Positions 1 through 8,623 of a stretch of 64,000 nt of DNA are shown piece by piece. The position numbers were made by a program, and so were the translations under genes. The notes under the pieces are model-generated. The model was not told the DNA's origin. It saw nothing but the letters and a program-made list of their open reading frames with translations, and did not search any database. Numbering within the stretch: the first letter of the stretch is position 1; the number at the start of each line of letters is the position of its first letter. Source of the stretch: UBA6170 sp942491385 (lineage in GTDB: Bacteria; Chloroflexota; Anaerolineae; Anaerolineales; Anaerolineaceae); contig CALOAF010000006.1 in the NCBI GenBank assembly GCA_942491385.1, forward strand, positions 155,673-219,672, read 5' to 3'.

Positions 1-1
1 A

Positions 2-682
2 GGTGAAACGATTAACCTTGAGACGGGTGTGATTGTTGATTACAACTTGAACCCTGTACCGGATGGAACCATTGTCAGATTTTTATTCAGCTATATCGAA
101 AAAGGCAGCAATGTGCAACAGGTTGAAGCAATTACCCAAAAAGGAATTGCGATGGTCTCTTACCGATTGCAAAATACAGGCTTGGTTGAAATCAGAGCTG
201 TTAGTGACCCTGCATATAATTCTGAAGTAATCCAGCTTGAGGTGCCTGTGCCAGAGGGTGCTGAAGCGACGATTGTTGTTCTGTCTACACCGGAAATGAC
301 TGAAACACCGACACCAACTCTGACGGTGACTTTAACCCCAACCGAGCCGGCAGTAGTCTTCAAGGATAATCCGGTTGTCCTCCCCCGATTCAGTGATTGG
401 ATCGCGATGGTTATCCTCGTGTCTTCAATGTCAGTTGGTCTATTTTTCTTCACGAGGAAAAGAATTCCTATTCGTTGGAGTACAAGATGGGCAATATTGG
501 CATTTATGGGGGGAATTCTTGCATATATTTTCATCAGTTTCCAAACCATCATGAGAGTGGAATGGACAATATCGCTTAAATCGATCGATCTGATGGCTGT
601 ATCATTCCTTGGTGGGGTAGTTGGATGGTTTGTCGGATGGGTTTGGTATATCAGAAGAAGAATTAACCTGGGAAAATCCTGA
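2..682 (+). CDS. C-terminal part of a membrane-anchored protein (5' end outside window)
   Basis: The reading frame is open from the first bases of the window, so this is the end of a longer gene. An apparent GTG start at 29 has no ribosome binding site and lies inside continuous coding frame. The visible part begins with a stretch of about 75 residues resembling an extracellular Ig/invasin-like beta domain, followed by a Pro/Thr-rich linker (about residues 95-115) and three hydrophobic segments that would anchor the chain in the membrane. Such tails are found on secreted Chloroflexota hydrolases, but no catalytic region is visible, so the function is unknown. Its stop codon abuts the stop of the convergent kinase gene with no base between them. 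Confidence 0.6.
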   Translation, partial: GETINLETGVIVDYNLNPVPDGTIVRFLFSYIEKGSNVQQVEAITQKGIAMVSYRLQNTGLVEIRAVSDPAYNSEVIQLEVPVPEGAEATIVVLSTPEMTETPTPTLTVTLTPTEPAVVFKDNPVVLPRFSDWIAMVILVSSMSVGLFFFTRKRIPIRWSTRWAILAFMGGILAYIFISFQTIMRVEWTISLKSIDLMAVSFLGGVVGWFVGWVWYIRRRINLGKS

Positions 683-1666
683 TTATTTTCCTACCGTCAT
701 CAAAAAACTGAGAACAAAAATTAAAACTGCGGAGAACAGCAATGTTTGTTCAGGATTCATTCTGATTATTTCATGAAAAGTAATTTTTTTGTTGATAGGA
801 CGCAGGGGCATAGCTCGATCTCCAAATAATGTTAGCCGAAAATTAGTCACGTTAACAGGACGATCATCAGGGTGTAAATTCATTGCCCATAACAGGCACT
901 TTTCAGTACGAGTACTGATTTCTGGATTAATCGAACGGGGTGATTTGAGTGAATCGGGGTTTAGGAACCGTTGGCGAGCGTCAGTTGGAGGGGTATTGGT
1001 TAAGAGATGATACATGGTGGACCCCATCGAAAAAATGTCACTTCGCACATCTGTATGTCCTTGATCGCCACCATATTGTTCCAATGGAGTATATAGAGCT
1101 GTTCCCTGGCCTTGAACGATTGTTATCGTAATCTCACCTGGTGCGGCAATTTTCACCAAACCAAAATCAACGAGCTTCAAGAGTCCACTAGGTGTTAGCT
1201 TAAGGTTGCTGGGTTTGATATCTCTGTGAAGGATGGGTGTCTCTTGTTCGTGTAAAAAAATCAGTGCGTCAGACAATTGAGATATCCAACTCAATACGTT
1301 TATTTCTGGGAGAAATTGATTATTTTGTTTTGCTTTTACCATTATTGTGCGTAAATCCTCACCGGGCACATAATCCATCACTAGATAATCTCTTGGACCT
1401 ATAGAAAAGAAATCAGAAACCTTCGGTAGATTTGGATGATCCAACCTTGCCAAAACGGTTGCTTCCCGAAAGAATTGGTCACGAGCTTCCTTGATCAAAT
1501 CTTCCGGTAGGTTTGAATTATGTTCAACTTCTTTCAGGGCGCATTGTCGGCCGGATAATCGTATATCATCTGCGAGATAAATTGAACCAGAACCACCTTG
1601 TCCAATGATTTTTTGGATGCGATAACGACCACGCAATACATCCCCCGCTTTCAACGGAAGCGGCAT
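683..1666 (-). CDS. Membrane-anchored serine/threonine protein kinase
   Basis: A 327-residue Hanks-type kinase. The glycine-rich loop (GQGGSGS, residues 22-28), the ATP-positioning lysine (K45 in ALKE), the catalytic loop HRDIKPSN (about residues 147-154) and the DFG motif (about 167) are all present, so it should be active. After the kinase domain a single hydrophobic segment (about residues 307-325) ends the protein, with almost nothing beyond it, so it is tail-anchored with the kinase inside the cell and no sensor domain outside. The start is preceded by AGGAG. It is divergent from an FHA-domain regulator, a likely phospho-threonine reader of its products. Substrates are unknown. Confidence 0.9.
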   Translation of the reverse strand: MPLPLKAGDVLRGRYRIQKIIGQGGSGSIYLADDIRLSGRQCALKEVEHNSNLPEDLIKEARDQFFREATVLARLDHPNLPKVSDFFSIGPRDYLVMDYVPGEDLRTIMVKAKQNNQFLPEINVLSWISQLSDALIFLHEQETPILHRDIKPSNLKLTPSGLLKLVDFGLVKIAAPGEITITIVQGQGTALYTPLEQYGGDQGHTDVRSDIFSMGSTMYHLLTNTPPTDARQRFLNPDSLKSPRSINPEISTRTEKCLLWAMNLHPDDRPVNVTNFRLTLFGDRAMPLRPINKKITFHEIIRMNPEQTLLFSAVLIFVLSFLMTVGK

Positions 1667-1828
1667 TTTCTTCTCCTATTAAATTGTTACTGGCGATTTT
1701 TTACATTTCGGCGTTTATTTGATATATTATACCTTATTCGTTTGGTAGATTAAATAGGATAAAAAAAATTTTAAAAAGGTAAGAGTTCAATTGATGAAGA
1801 ATAAGAAACCTTAAAGATAGAGGGTTTG

Positions 1829-2500
1829 ATGGAAGAATTGTTTTCTGAATTTCCAATCTTAATAGCGCAGAAAGGCCCTTTGTTGGGTCAGCGGTGGAAT
1901 ATAAAAACTGAAATACAAGTTGGTCGGGATCCAGACTGTGAGATTGTTGTTCCAGACCGACAGGTTTCTCGAGTGCACGCCAAATTTACATTTAACAAAA
2001 AAGATGTGTACCTTGAGGATATGGGCAGTAAAAATGGTACTTATGTGAATGGAACCCTAATTAATGACTCCATCGTTCTCGAAGAAGGGGACATTATCCA
2101 AATAGCACTCGTTCAAAGTTTTTTCTTCCTTAGTTCAGATGCAACCATGCCTTTAGACAAGGAAGTATTACCAGAACCTAAATCTTTAAATAATCAAAAG
2201 AAAATGTTACTAGATTTTCGGTCCCGCAGGGTCTGGGTGGGAGATGAAGAAATTTTGCCACCTTTGAGTGTTCCCCAATTTCGATTATTGCATACATTGC
2301 ATGAACAACAAGGCAAGGTTGTTTCCAGAAGCGATTTGATTGCCATAATTTGGGGAGATGAAAAAGCTATTGGTGTTTCAGAACAAGCGTTGGATGCTTT
2401 GGTTCGAAGACTGCGAGATCGGCTATCCGTGTTTGATCCGACACATGAATATCTGGTTACCGTTCGTGGCCATGGTTTACGCCTGGATAATGAACCATAA
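1829..2500 (+). CDS. FHA domain-winged helix transcriptional regulator
   Basis: A 223-residue protein with an N-terminal FHA domain (about residues 15-100), which binds phospho-threonine: the conserved GR, SRVHA and SKNGTYVNG motifs are intact. The C-terminal half (about residues 130-222) is an OmpR-type winged-helix DNA-binding domain ending in VRGHGLRL. This order is the reverse of EmbR, where the DNA-binding domain comes first. ATG 1829 was chosen over the TTG one codon upstream because AGAGGG lies just before it. It is divergent from the Ser/Thr kinase at 683-1666 across about 160 bp, which suggests phosphorylation-dependent transcription control, possibly of this region. That link is inferred from context only. 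Confidence 0.85.
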   Translation: MEELFSEFPILIAQKGPLLGQRWNIKTEIQVGRDPDCEIVVPDRQVSRVHAKFTFNKKDVYLEDMGSKNGTYVNGTLINDSIVLEEGDIIQIALVQSFFFLSSDATMPLDKEVLPEPKSLNNQKKMLLDFRSRRVWVGDEEILPPLSVPQFRLLHTLHEQQGKVVSRSDLIAIIWGDEKAIGVSEQALDALVRRLRDRLSVFDPTHEYLVTVRGHGLRLDNEP

Positions 2501-2643
2501 AAAAATTAATTGCACCTGGCTATTTCATATGGATGAAGGATAGATCAAAACAAAAAACAATAAATTACACGTAGGCAAACAATCATTGATATATTCCCTT
2601 TGTCGTTTGATTTACGTATTTAAGAAAACTTCTCCCTAATGAC

Positions 2644-3294
2644 TTACTTTTTGGGCTGGTCATCCAGTTTTTTTAAATCATCGAGAATTTTGGCCGAAGC
2701 AAGATGAAATTCAGATGGGTTTTCATTATCTTCGTGACCCGATATGATAATAATCGCATTACAGACAGTTTGCCCGACATTCCGCCAGCGATGCATGAGT
2801 TGAGAGGAAAAAATTAAACTATCGCCACTTTCTAATTCGAATTTTTGATCGTTAACTTCATATTCCAGGTTACCTTTCAAACAAAAAACAAATTCATGGC
2901 CAGAATGGAGCATTCCATGTGGTCCGCTACTTCCCCCGGCCTCTAGTGTAATAATAAAGGCTTCAATTCTGCCAACAAATGACTCACTGCCCAGACCTTC
3001 CCATAACCCTTTCATGAAGGGAACGCGATTTCTTTCTGATGATTTACAGAACACGATATTATGTTTCTCAGGATTAATTCTAAAAAAAGCTGTGATCGGA
3101 ATTTCCATGGCAATTGCTAATTTGTTTAACGTGCTTACTGAAGGGGAGGTCAGATTTCTCTCAATCATACTTAAAGCATTCGCAGAAAGTTCACTTCTTC
3201 TGGCTAATTCTCGCATGGATATACGCCGGGCTTCACGAAGTTCTTTTAATCTCGATCCTACATCCAATGAGAGAGCATTATTTTCATTTGTCAT
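2644..3294 (-). CDS. XRE-family regulator with C-terminal cupin domain
   Basis: A 216-residue transcription factor. Residues about 11-65 form an XRE/Cro helix-turn-helix (MRELARRSELSANALSMIER is the recognisable core). Residues about 120-195 form a single cupin domain (GPHGMLHSGHEFVFCLKG, then LMHRWRN) that would bind a small ligand or metal. This architecture is used by PuuR-type regulators of amine or amino-acid use. The ligand is not known. The upstream AT-rich region contains near-repeats of TTTAGTAAA and a TATAAT-like box reading leftwards at 3339-3344, which could be an autoregulatory site. No strong ribosome binding site is visible. Confidence 0.85.
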   Translation of the reverse strand: MTNENNALSLDVGSRLKELREARRISMRELARRSELSANALSMIERNLTSPSVSTLNKLAIAMEIPITAFFRINPEKHNIVFCKSSERNRVPFMKGLWEGLGSESFVGRIEAFIITLEAGGSSGPHGMLHSGHEFVFCLKGNLEYEVNDQKFELESGDSLIFSSQLMHRWRNVGQTVCNAIIIISGHEDNENPSEFHLASAKILDDLKKLDDQPKK

Positions 3295-3415
3295 CTTACA
3301 CCAAGCCTTTCCAGCGATTAATTTGTCACTTTAATTTGATTATAGTGAATAATTAGTAAATAATCTTGATTTAGTAAAATCTTTCAACCATTCGATTTTT
3401 CTTTCGAATTGCTCA

Positions 3416-3445
3416 TAGAAAGGGAATAAAATTAGGTTGTATAAT
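3416..3445 (+). promoter_or_regulatory. Possible promoter of the large membrane protein gene
   Basis: A perfect TATAAT occurs at 3440-3445. The best -35 is only TAGAAA at 3416-3421, 18 bp upstream. The spacing to the GAGAGG ribosome binding site (3468-3473) fits a short leader. Confidence 0.35.
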
Positions 3446-3483
3446 CAATCTATCGTATTTTTTCTTTGAGAGGTTTATTTATT

Positions 3484-5943
3484 GTGTTTGATTTATATAT
3501 ATATCCTTTTGGTTACCGCAAAAATGAAGAATATTCTGATCTAACTGGATATTTTGTAGGGAATGTTCATCGTAAAGCAACCAGAACACGAGTTGAAGAC
3601 ATCATTGTAATTCGATTCACCCCATTTAGAAAAATATCCGAAGAAGAAACTAAAATTATTAACAATATGGTCTCAAAGGCTGGTGATCGATATTACAAGA
3701 CGAAAGGACCGATCACCACCGCTGCAAAAAATGCTAGTGAAAATTTCAACAATGATCTCAATCAGTTAAATATAAAAAATCCTGGTCAAGCTCCAATTCT
3801 TGGAGCCTTTCACCTGATAGTCTTAAACAAGAATGACGTATACTTCGTCCAGACTAGCGGTTCAACATCCTACCACATCACAAGAACCAGCGTTGAAAAA
3901 TTTGAGGATAGGACTCATGGAGTTGAGGGAATTGGTGTTGGGAAAAGCATTAGAATCCGGTTTTTCCACTCCAAAATCATTGAAAGTGACCGTATTATTC
4001 TTTCATCAAGACCACCAATTAGCTGGACAAAAGAAGCTTTATTGGGGGACGAGAGACTCTCTATCAGTCAATTAAGAAGATCTTTGATGCAATTAAGCGA
4101 GGATGATTTTGAAGCGGTCATCATTCAATTCCGTAACGGGAATGGCAGTGTTCACCAATTGAAGCTCGATTCAATAGAATTCTCTTCTTCGGAAAATAAA
4201 GTAGGAACTCAATCCTCCCAGGACAATACGCCTGATATTGTTATCGGTGAAACTGATGATGAAATTGATGATGATTCAGGCAATTATTTTCCGCCATCAA
4301 AAGAGCCAGTGGCAGAGAGATTTGAAGATAAAGATCAGGGTATTTTGACGGAAGAATTTCCAGAGGAATTTTCAAATATTGGCAGTGAAAAAATTAAATC
4401 TGACCAAATTAAAGAAGGGGATCAGTCAAAATTTCTTGAAGATCATCCACACACATCCCCTGAATTAATGCAGGAAGCTGGGCATGATGAGCCACAAAAG
4501 GGGATTTTCATCAGCGGAGAGACTTGGGATTCTGGTATCAGTCGTCAGCAAAAAGAACCTAAGAAACGGATCAAACAAAAAAAATCGAATACTTTCGCCA
4601 TATTTCTATTGAACATACGAAAATTTTTTCTTAACCTAAACAACCAATACAGAAACCTGAAAAATTCGTTTACCAAAGGTTTATTAAAAGTTATAAAGCC
4701 TTCTGCAAAAATGAAAATCCAAAAAGATCCTGATTCTTTATCTTCTTTATCCATGTTAATGATCGCTATCCTGGTGGCTGTATTTGTTTCTGCAATTGGC
4801 ATTGCAGTCTATATGCAAAGTGGCGTTGGGTCGCAACAGGTTGAACTAATAGCCAATGCTAATTTATTGATCAGTGATGCTTTGGACGAACCAGATTTCA
4901 ACAATCAAATTTTGATGTATCAGGAAGCGTTAAGACTGGTGACTGAATCTGAAAGTTATGGAAAATCCGAATCGACCACCGAGATTAAAATTTTTATTCA
5001 GGGGCAATTGGATAATCTTCAGGATGTAACCAGGATTGATATTCAACCTACCGTATTTGGTGGTCTGGATAAAAGAATCCAAATCACCCGTATGGGAACG
5101 AATGCAAATGGTGATGTATACGCATTGGATTCTGGCACGGGAAGAGTCATCAGATTGATTGCCACTCGGCCAGATTATGTCATTGATACTTCATTTGCTT
5201 GTGGTCCCGGAAAATTCGGCGATGTTGTAGTAGATACCCTGGTTGATATCGAGCCTGTCTATTATCCAAATAAGATTAACGCAGCTTTGATGGGTATCGA
5301 TGGCAGAGGGAATCTTCTCATGTGTGTACCGGGTAGTGATCCGATTGCAATTGAATTGAAAAGATCGGACATAAATTGGGGTGAAATCAAAGCCCTCGCA
5401 TTTAATGGGTATAGCCTTTATATTTTGGATGCGGGCGAGAAAACCAGGGATATTTACCGTTACCCAGCAAATGAGTATGCCTTTGATCTAGTTCCTGAAA
5501 GTTTGTTTTCCGGAAACATTCCTGAGAATTTAGTCAATTCACTTGATCTTTCTGTGAATCAAGAGGAATTATTTTTGGTTCATGATAGTGGTCACCTAAC
5601 CCGCTGTAATCTAAATCAATTAACTTGTGAGAATAATATTGGTTTTGGATTGATTGTAGATGGAAAAACCAGGGAAAATTTCAGTGTTTTGCCAGGTGCA
5701 GACTTATCTCAGGTTTCCATTACGCTACCGCCTGACCCCTCTATTTATTTTTTAGATATGGGCCAGCAGGCAATTTACCATTTCAGTATGGCGCTCAATT
5801 TACAACAACAAATTCAACCTAATCCAGGTAGTCAGGGGAAGAATCTGGATGAATCCAGTAAACTAACCGCTTTTGCGGTAAATCCGAATGGAATTATTCA
5901 TTTTGCTTATGGAAATCTGATCTATTTTGGATACTTACCCTGA
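3484..5943 (+). CDS. Membrane protein: degenerate PP2C-like domain, one TM segment, beta-propeller-like exterior
   Basis: About 819 residues from GTG 3484, which has GAGAGG ten bases upstream; a TTG at 3466 is possible but lies before that site. The first 230 residues resemble the PP2C/PPM phosphatase fold in layout (a GAFHLIVL strand, a section ending DRIILSSRPP, and a LSEDDFEAVIIQF segment), but the usual metal-binding DG and GD motifs are absent, so it is probably not an active phosphatase. An acidic, low-complexity linker (about 240-350) and a basic stretch lead to one membrane segment (about 422-445). The exterior (about 445-819) has repeated short beta units of the kind seen in NHL or similar propellers. 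No named family was recognised. The nearby kinase and FHA regulator suggest a signalling role. Confidence 0.7.
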   Translation: MFDLYIYPFGYRKNEEYSDLTGYFVGNVHRKATRTRVEDIIVIRFTPFRKISEEETKIINNMVSKAGDRYYKTKGPITTAAKNASENFNNDLNQLNIKNPGQAPILGAFHLIVLNKNDVYFVQTSGSTSYHITRTSVEKFEDRTHGVEGIGVGKSIRIRFFHSKIIESDRIILSSRPPISWTKEALLGDERLSISQLRRSLMQLSEDDFEAVIIQFRNGNGSVHQLKLDSIEFSSSENKVGTQSSQDNTPDIVIGETDDEIDDDSGNYFPPSKEPVAERFEDKDQGILTEEFPEEFSNIGSEKIKSDQIKEGDQSKFLEDHPHTSPELMQEAGHDEPQKGIFISGETWDSGISRQQKEPKKRIKQKKSNTFAIFLLNIRKFFLNLNNQYRNLKNSFTKGLLKVIKPSAKMKIQKDPDSLSSLSMLMIAILVAVFVSAIGIAVYMQSGVGSQQVELIANANLLISDALDEPDFNNQILMYQEALRLVTESESYGKSESTTEIKIFIQGQLDNLQDVTRIDIQPTVFGGLDKRIQITRMGTNANGDVYALDSGTGRVIRLIATRPDYVIDTSFACGPGKFGDVVVDTLVDIEPVYYPNKINAALMGIDGRGNLLMCVPGSDPIAIELKRSDINWGEIKALAFNGYSLYILDAGEKTRDIYRYPANEYAFDLVPESLFSGNIPENLVNSLDLSVNQEELFLVHDSGHLTRCNLNQLTCENNIGFGLIVDGKTRENFSVLPGADLSQVSITLPPDPSIYFLDMGQQAIYHFSMALNLQQQIQPNPGSQGKNLDESSKLTAFAVNPNGIIHFAYGNLIYFGYLP

Positions 5944-5956
5944 TAGGAATGGAAAA

Positions 5957-7072
5957 TTGACAATTTTTTCCAGCATTCAAAAGCCTACTTTAATGATTGA
6001 TGAAAAAAAAGCCAGAAAGAATCTTTCTTTTCTGCATCAAAAGATTAAATTGCAGGGTGTGCAATTTCGACCGCATTTCAAGACTCACCAATCTGCGGAG
6101 ATTGGGGAATGGTTTCGGGAAATTGGGATTCGGAAAATTTCGGTATCTTCTATTGATATGGCTATTTATTTTGCAGACCATGGTTGGGAGGATATTTTTA
6201 TTGCATTTCCGGTCAATATTTTACAAATTGATGAAATTGTTAAATTATCCATTAGGGTTGATTTGTCTTTGCTATTTGAAGATTCAAATACTGTAGCATT
6301 CATAGACCATCATCTCTCTCATCCCATCTCTGGTTGGATAAAGATCGATACTGGGGCAAATCGCTGTGGATTGCACAGCAATCAATTTGAACAAATTTTG
6401 TTAATTGCTAAAGAATTTGAAAAAAGTAAGAATATTAAGTTCTGTGGTCTGGTTACCCATGCTGGGCATACATATCGTTATAATAGGGATGAAGAAATCA
6501 CCTCAGTCTATGATCAATCAATCGACACATTATTTGAAATTCGAGACAAATTGAATCGCGTTGGTTTTTCGAAAATTGCACTTTCTGTGGGCGATACCCC
6601 TTCTTCTCGATTGGTGAAAGATTTTAAGAATGTGGATGAACTTCGTCCGGGAAATTTCCTGTTTTATGATGTTCAACAATTCCAGGCTGGTGTTTGCCAG
6701 TTAGAAGAAATCGCAGTTGCTTTGTTTTGCCCGGTGGTTGCAGTTCATCCAGATAGGAATGAATTAGTCCTTTATGGCGGTGCAATTCATCTTTCGAAAG
6801 ATACCCATACCTGGGGATCAATAAAAAGTGCTTATGGTCTGATTGCATTGCCAAAAAAAATTAGCAGTGGATGGGACGATAAAAAAATACTAGGTTACTT
6901 GCGTTCCCTTTCCCAAGAACATGGTGTCGCGGTCATTCCAGAAGGAATTCCTGAAGAAATTAAACCTGGCAGTCTGGTGTGTGTTTTACCAGCACATTCA
7001 TGTTTGACCGTTCAGGCAATGGGAAAGTACATTAATGTAGAGGGAGAAACGATCCATACGATGCTGGCTTAA
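5957..7072 (+). CDS. D-threonine aldolase/D-serine dehydratase-like PLP enzyme
   Basis: A fold-type III (alanine racemase-like) PLP enzyme of about 371 residues. RPHFKTHQ near the N-terminus carries the lysine expected to bind PLP, and PAHSCLTVQ near the C-terminus has the His and Cys that bind the metal in this family. Members cleave D-threonine-type beta-hydroxy amino acids or dehydrate D-serine; the exact substrate cannot be told. The longest frame would start with TTG 5927 inside the previous gene. TTG 5957 is preferred because AGGAATGG sits nine bases upstream. The gene ends tail-to-tail with the site-2 protease gene, their stop codons overlapping. Confidence 0.8.
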   Translation: MTIFSSIQKPTLMIDEKKARKNLSFLHQKIKLQGVQFRPHFKTHQSAEIGEWFREIGIRKISVSSIDMAIYFADHGWEDIFIAFPVNILQIDEIVKLSIRVDLSLLFEDSNTVAFIDHHLSHPISGWIKIDTGANRCGLHSNQFEQILLIAKEFEKSKNIKFCGLVTHAGHTYRYNRDEEITSVYDQSIDTLFEIRDKLNRVGFSKIALSVGDTPSSRLVKDFKNVDELRPGNFLFYDVQQFQAGVCQLEEIAVALFCPVVAVHPDRNELVLYGGAIHLSKDTHTWGSIKSAYGLIALPKKISSGWDDKKILGYLRSLSQEHGVAVIPEGIPEEIKPGSLVCVLPAHSCLTVQAMGKYINVEGETIHTMLA

Positions 7073-8286
7073 CCCATGATGATAACCAGTGGGACTGGGG
7101 TGAAAACGAGAATAAATAGAACCAGCATGAGGAGAGACAATTTTTTTCGTGTAGGATCCAAACACGTTACAGAATCTTTCATTTGAGAGGGAACCTGATT
7201 TAGAAATACCAATAAAAACGCCCAAAACCACCAGCCAGACCAAGCAAACCCTAACAAACCCATGATGACCAGGAATACTGGTGTCAACTTTCTGGCTTTT
7301 TTACCTAAAACTGATGTCAGAACATGTCCTCCATCCAATTGTCCGATCGGAATCAAGTTTAATGAGGTCACCAATATACCAGCCCAACCTGCCCAGGCAA
7401 CGGGATGGATCATGACATCATAACCACCAAATGGAAAAGGTTGACCAGTAAAGAAATAGCGCAACCAAAAAACAATTGGATTCAATCCAGCAAAAGATTG
7501 GGGATTGGGTAATAATTCCCCAAAAACCAGGTATTTCAATCCCAAATATAGCAATGAATTCCCTTCCATTTGCAGTCCGCTATCTACCGGTATTTGAGCA
7601 GGGAGCATTTCCACCTGCGACAACGACAGACCTAAAATGATAATTGGAATTGCAACAATAATTCCGCTGAGGGGACCGGCAATTGCAATATCAAATAATT
7701 GTTTTTTATTTTTCGGGATACTTTTCATGTTGATAAAAGCGCCCATGGTCCCGAAAGGGCTGATGATTGGCAAAGGAATGAAATAAGGCAAAGTAACATT
7801 TACGTCGTGTTTTCTTCCTGCAAAATAATGTCCCATTTCATGAGCGCCAAGAATGGCCAGAATTGAGATGGCAAAAGGCCAGCCGTTTTTAGCGATTAAC
7901 AATATCGCCTGAAAATCCAATTTTTCTGGCAGAGTTGGGCTGGAAAAAAGTCCACCTGTCACCAGAACACTAATCATTGTGATAATAAAAAGTATCAGAT
8001 TGGTTCTTGGATTTGATTTCTTCGCAGAGGGAAATTCATCCAGGAGATAGATAACATGTTTACTATTTTCTTCAGTTAATAAGACAGAAAATTTATTGAT
8101 TTTTGCTCTTTTTTCGATCAGGTCAAAAGTGGTTTCACTTTGTTCTTGGTTTTTTAAATGACCAATGTAGCGAACTTGCCACTTATCTTCTTTTCTGCCT
8201 GTCGTAATGCTCTCCACAAGCATGAAACTTCTTATATAATCGTGGAGAGGTTGAAAATCATCTTCAAAGTATGAATTCATGTCCAT
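7069..8286 (-). CDS. Site-2 protease (M50) family membrane metalloprotease
   Basis: About 405 residues, polytopic. HEMGH (residues 149-153) is the zinc-binding HExxH motif in a membrane helix. The second motif, NLIPIGQLDGG, supplies the Asp ligand of the family. A soluble N-terminal region of about 100 residues precedes the first helix, and no PDZ domain is visible. Such enzymes cut membrane-embedded regulators or handle remnant peptides. Start: the frame is open back into the tRNA gene at 8379-8472, so the real start is taken as ATG 8286, with AGGA six bases upstream. Confidence 0.85.
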   Translation of the reverse strand: MDMNSYFEDDFQPLHDYIRSFMLVESITTGRKEDKWQVRYIGHLKNQEQSETTFDLIEKRAKINKFSVLLTEENSKHVIYLLDEFPSAKKSNPRTNLILFIITMISVLVTGGLFSSPTLPEKLDFQAILLIAKNGWPFAISILAILGAHEMGHYFAGRKHDVNVTLPYFIPLPIISPFGTMGAFINMKSIPKNKKQLFDIAIAGPLSGIIVAIPIIILGLSLSQVEMLPAQIPVDSGLQMEGNSLLYLGLKYLVFGELLPNPQSFAGLNPIVFWLRYFFTGQPFPFGGYDVMIHPVAWAGWAGILVTSLNLIPIGQLDGGHVLTSVLGKKARKLTPVFLVIMGLLGFAWSGWWFWAFLLVFLNQVPSQMKDSVTCLDPTRKKLSLLMLVLFILVFTPVPLVIIMG

Positions 8287-8378
8287 TATTGATCCTGTTA
8301 CTATTCTAATCACTTTCTTAAATGAATGCCACTTAATGTAAAAAAGACAAGCGATATGCCATGTCTTTTTTATACAGG

Positions 8379-8472
8379 CGGGAATGGATGGGAGTCGAAC
8401 CCACCGCGGCCTGCATAACAACCCGCCACCGATTTTGAAGACCGGGAAGCCCACCGGGACCTGACCACTCCC
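8379..8472 (-). tRNA. selC: tRNA-Sec (anticodon UCA)
   Basis: Read on the minus strand, an 8-bp acceptor stem (GGGAGTGG with CCATTCCC, one G-U pair) and a 5-bp T stem around TTCGACT give the 8+5 arrangement typical of bacterial selenocysteine tRNA. The anticodon loop is CTTCAAA, with anticodon TCA at 8436-8438. A long variable arm brings the length to 94 nt. The discriminator base is G. CCA is not encoded. Sec tRNA reads UGA in selenoprotein mRNAs with SelB. No selA, selB or selD gene is in the window. Confidence 0.95.
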
Positions 8473-8623
8473 ACCCTTAAGGATACTCGAACCCCTTTAT
8501 TTGGTCAATTATTAATGTGTTGGAACGAGATCAATATTGAGAAATATAAAATCAACAATAAAAGATCAAACAAGCAGCATATCACTATTTGAATTTCCAA
8601 TATAATAAACAATAAGGTGAATC

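Noticed and set aside
8287..8454. Upstream extension of the site-2 protease frame into the tRNA gene
   Set aside because: It encodes part of tRNA-Sec read as protein; the well-placed start is ATG 8286 with its own ribosome binding site.
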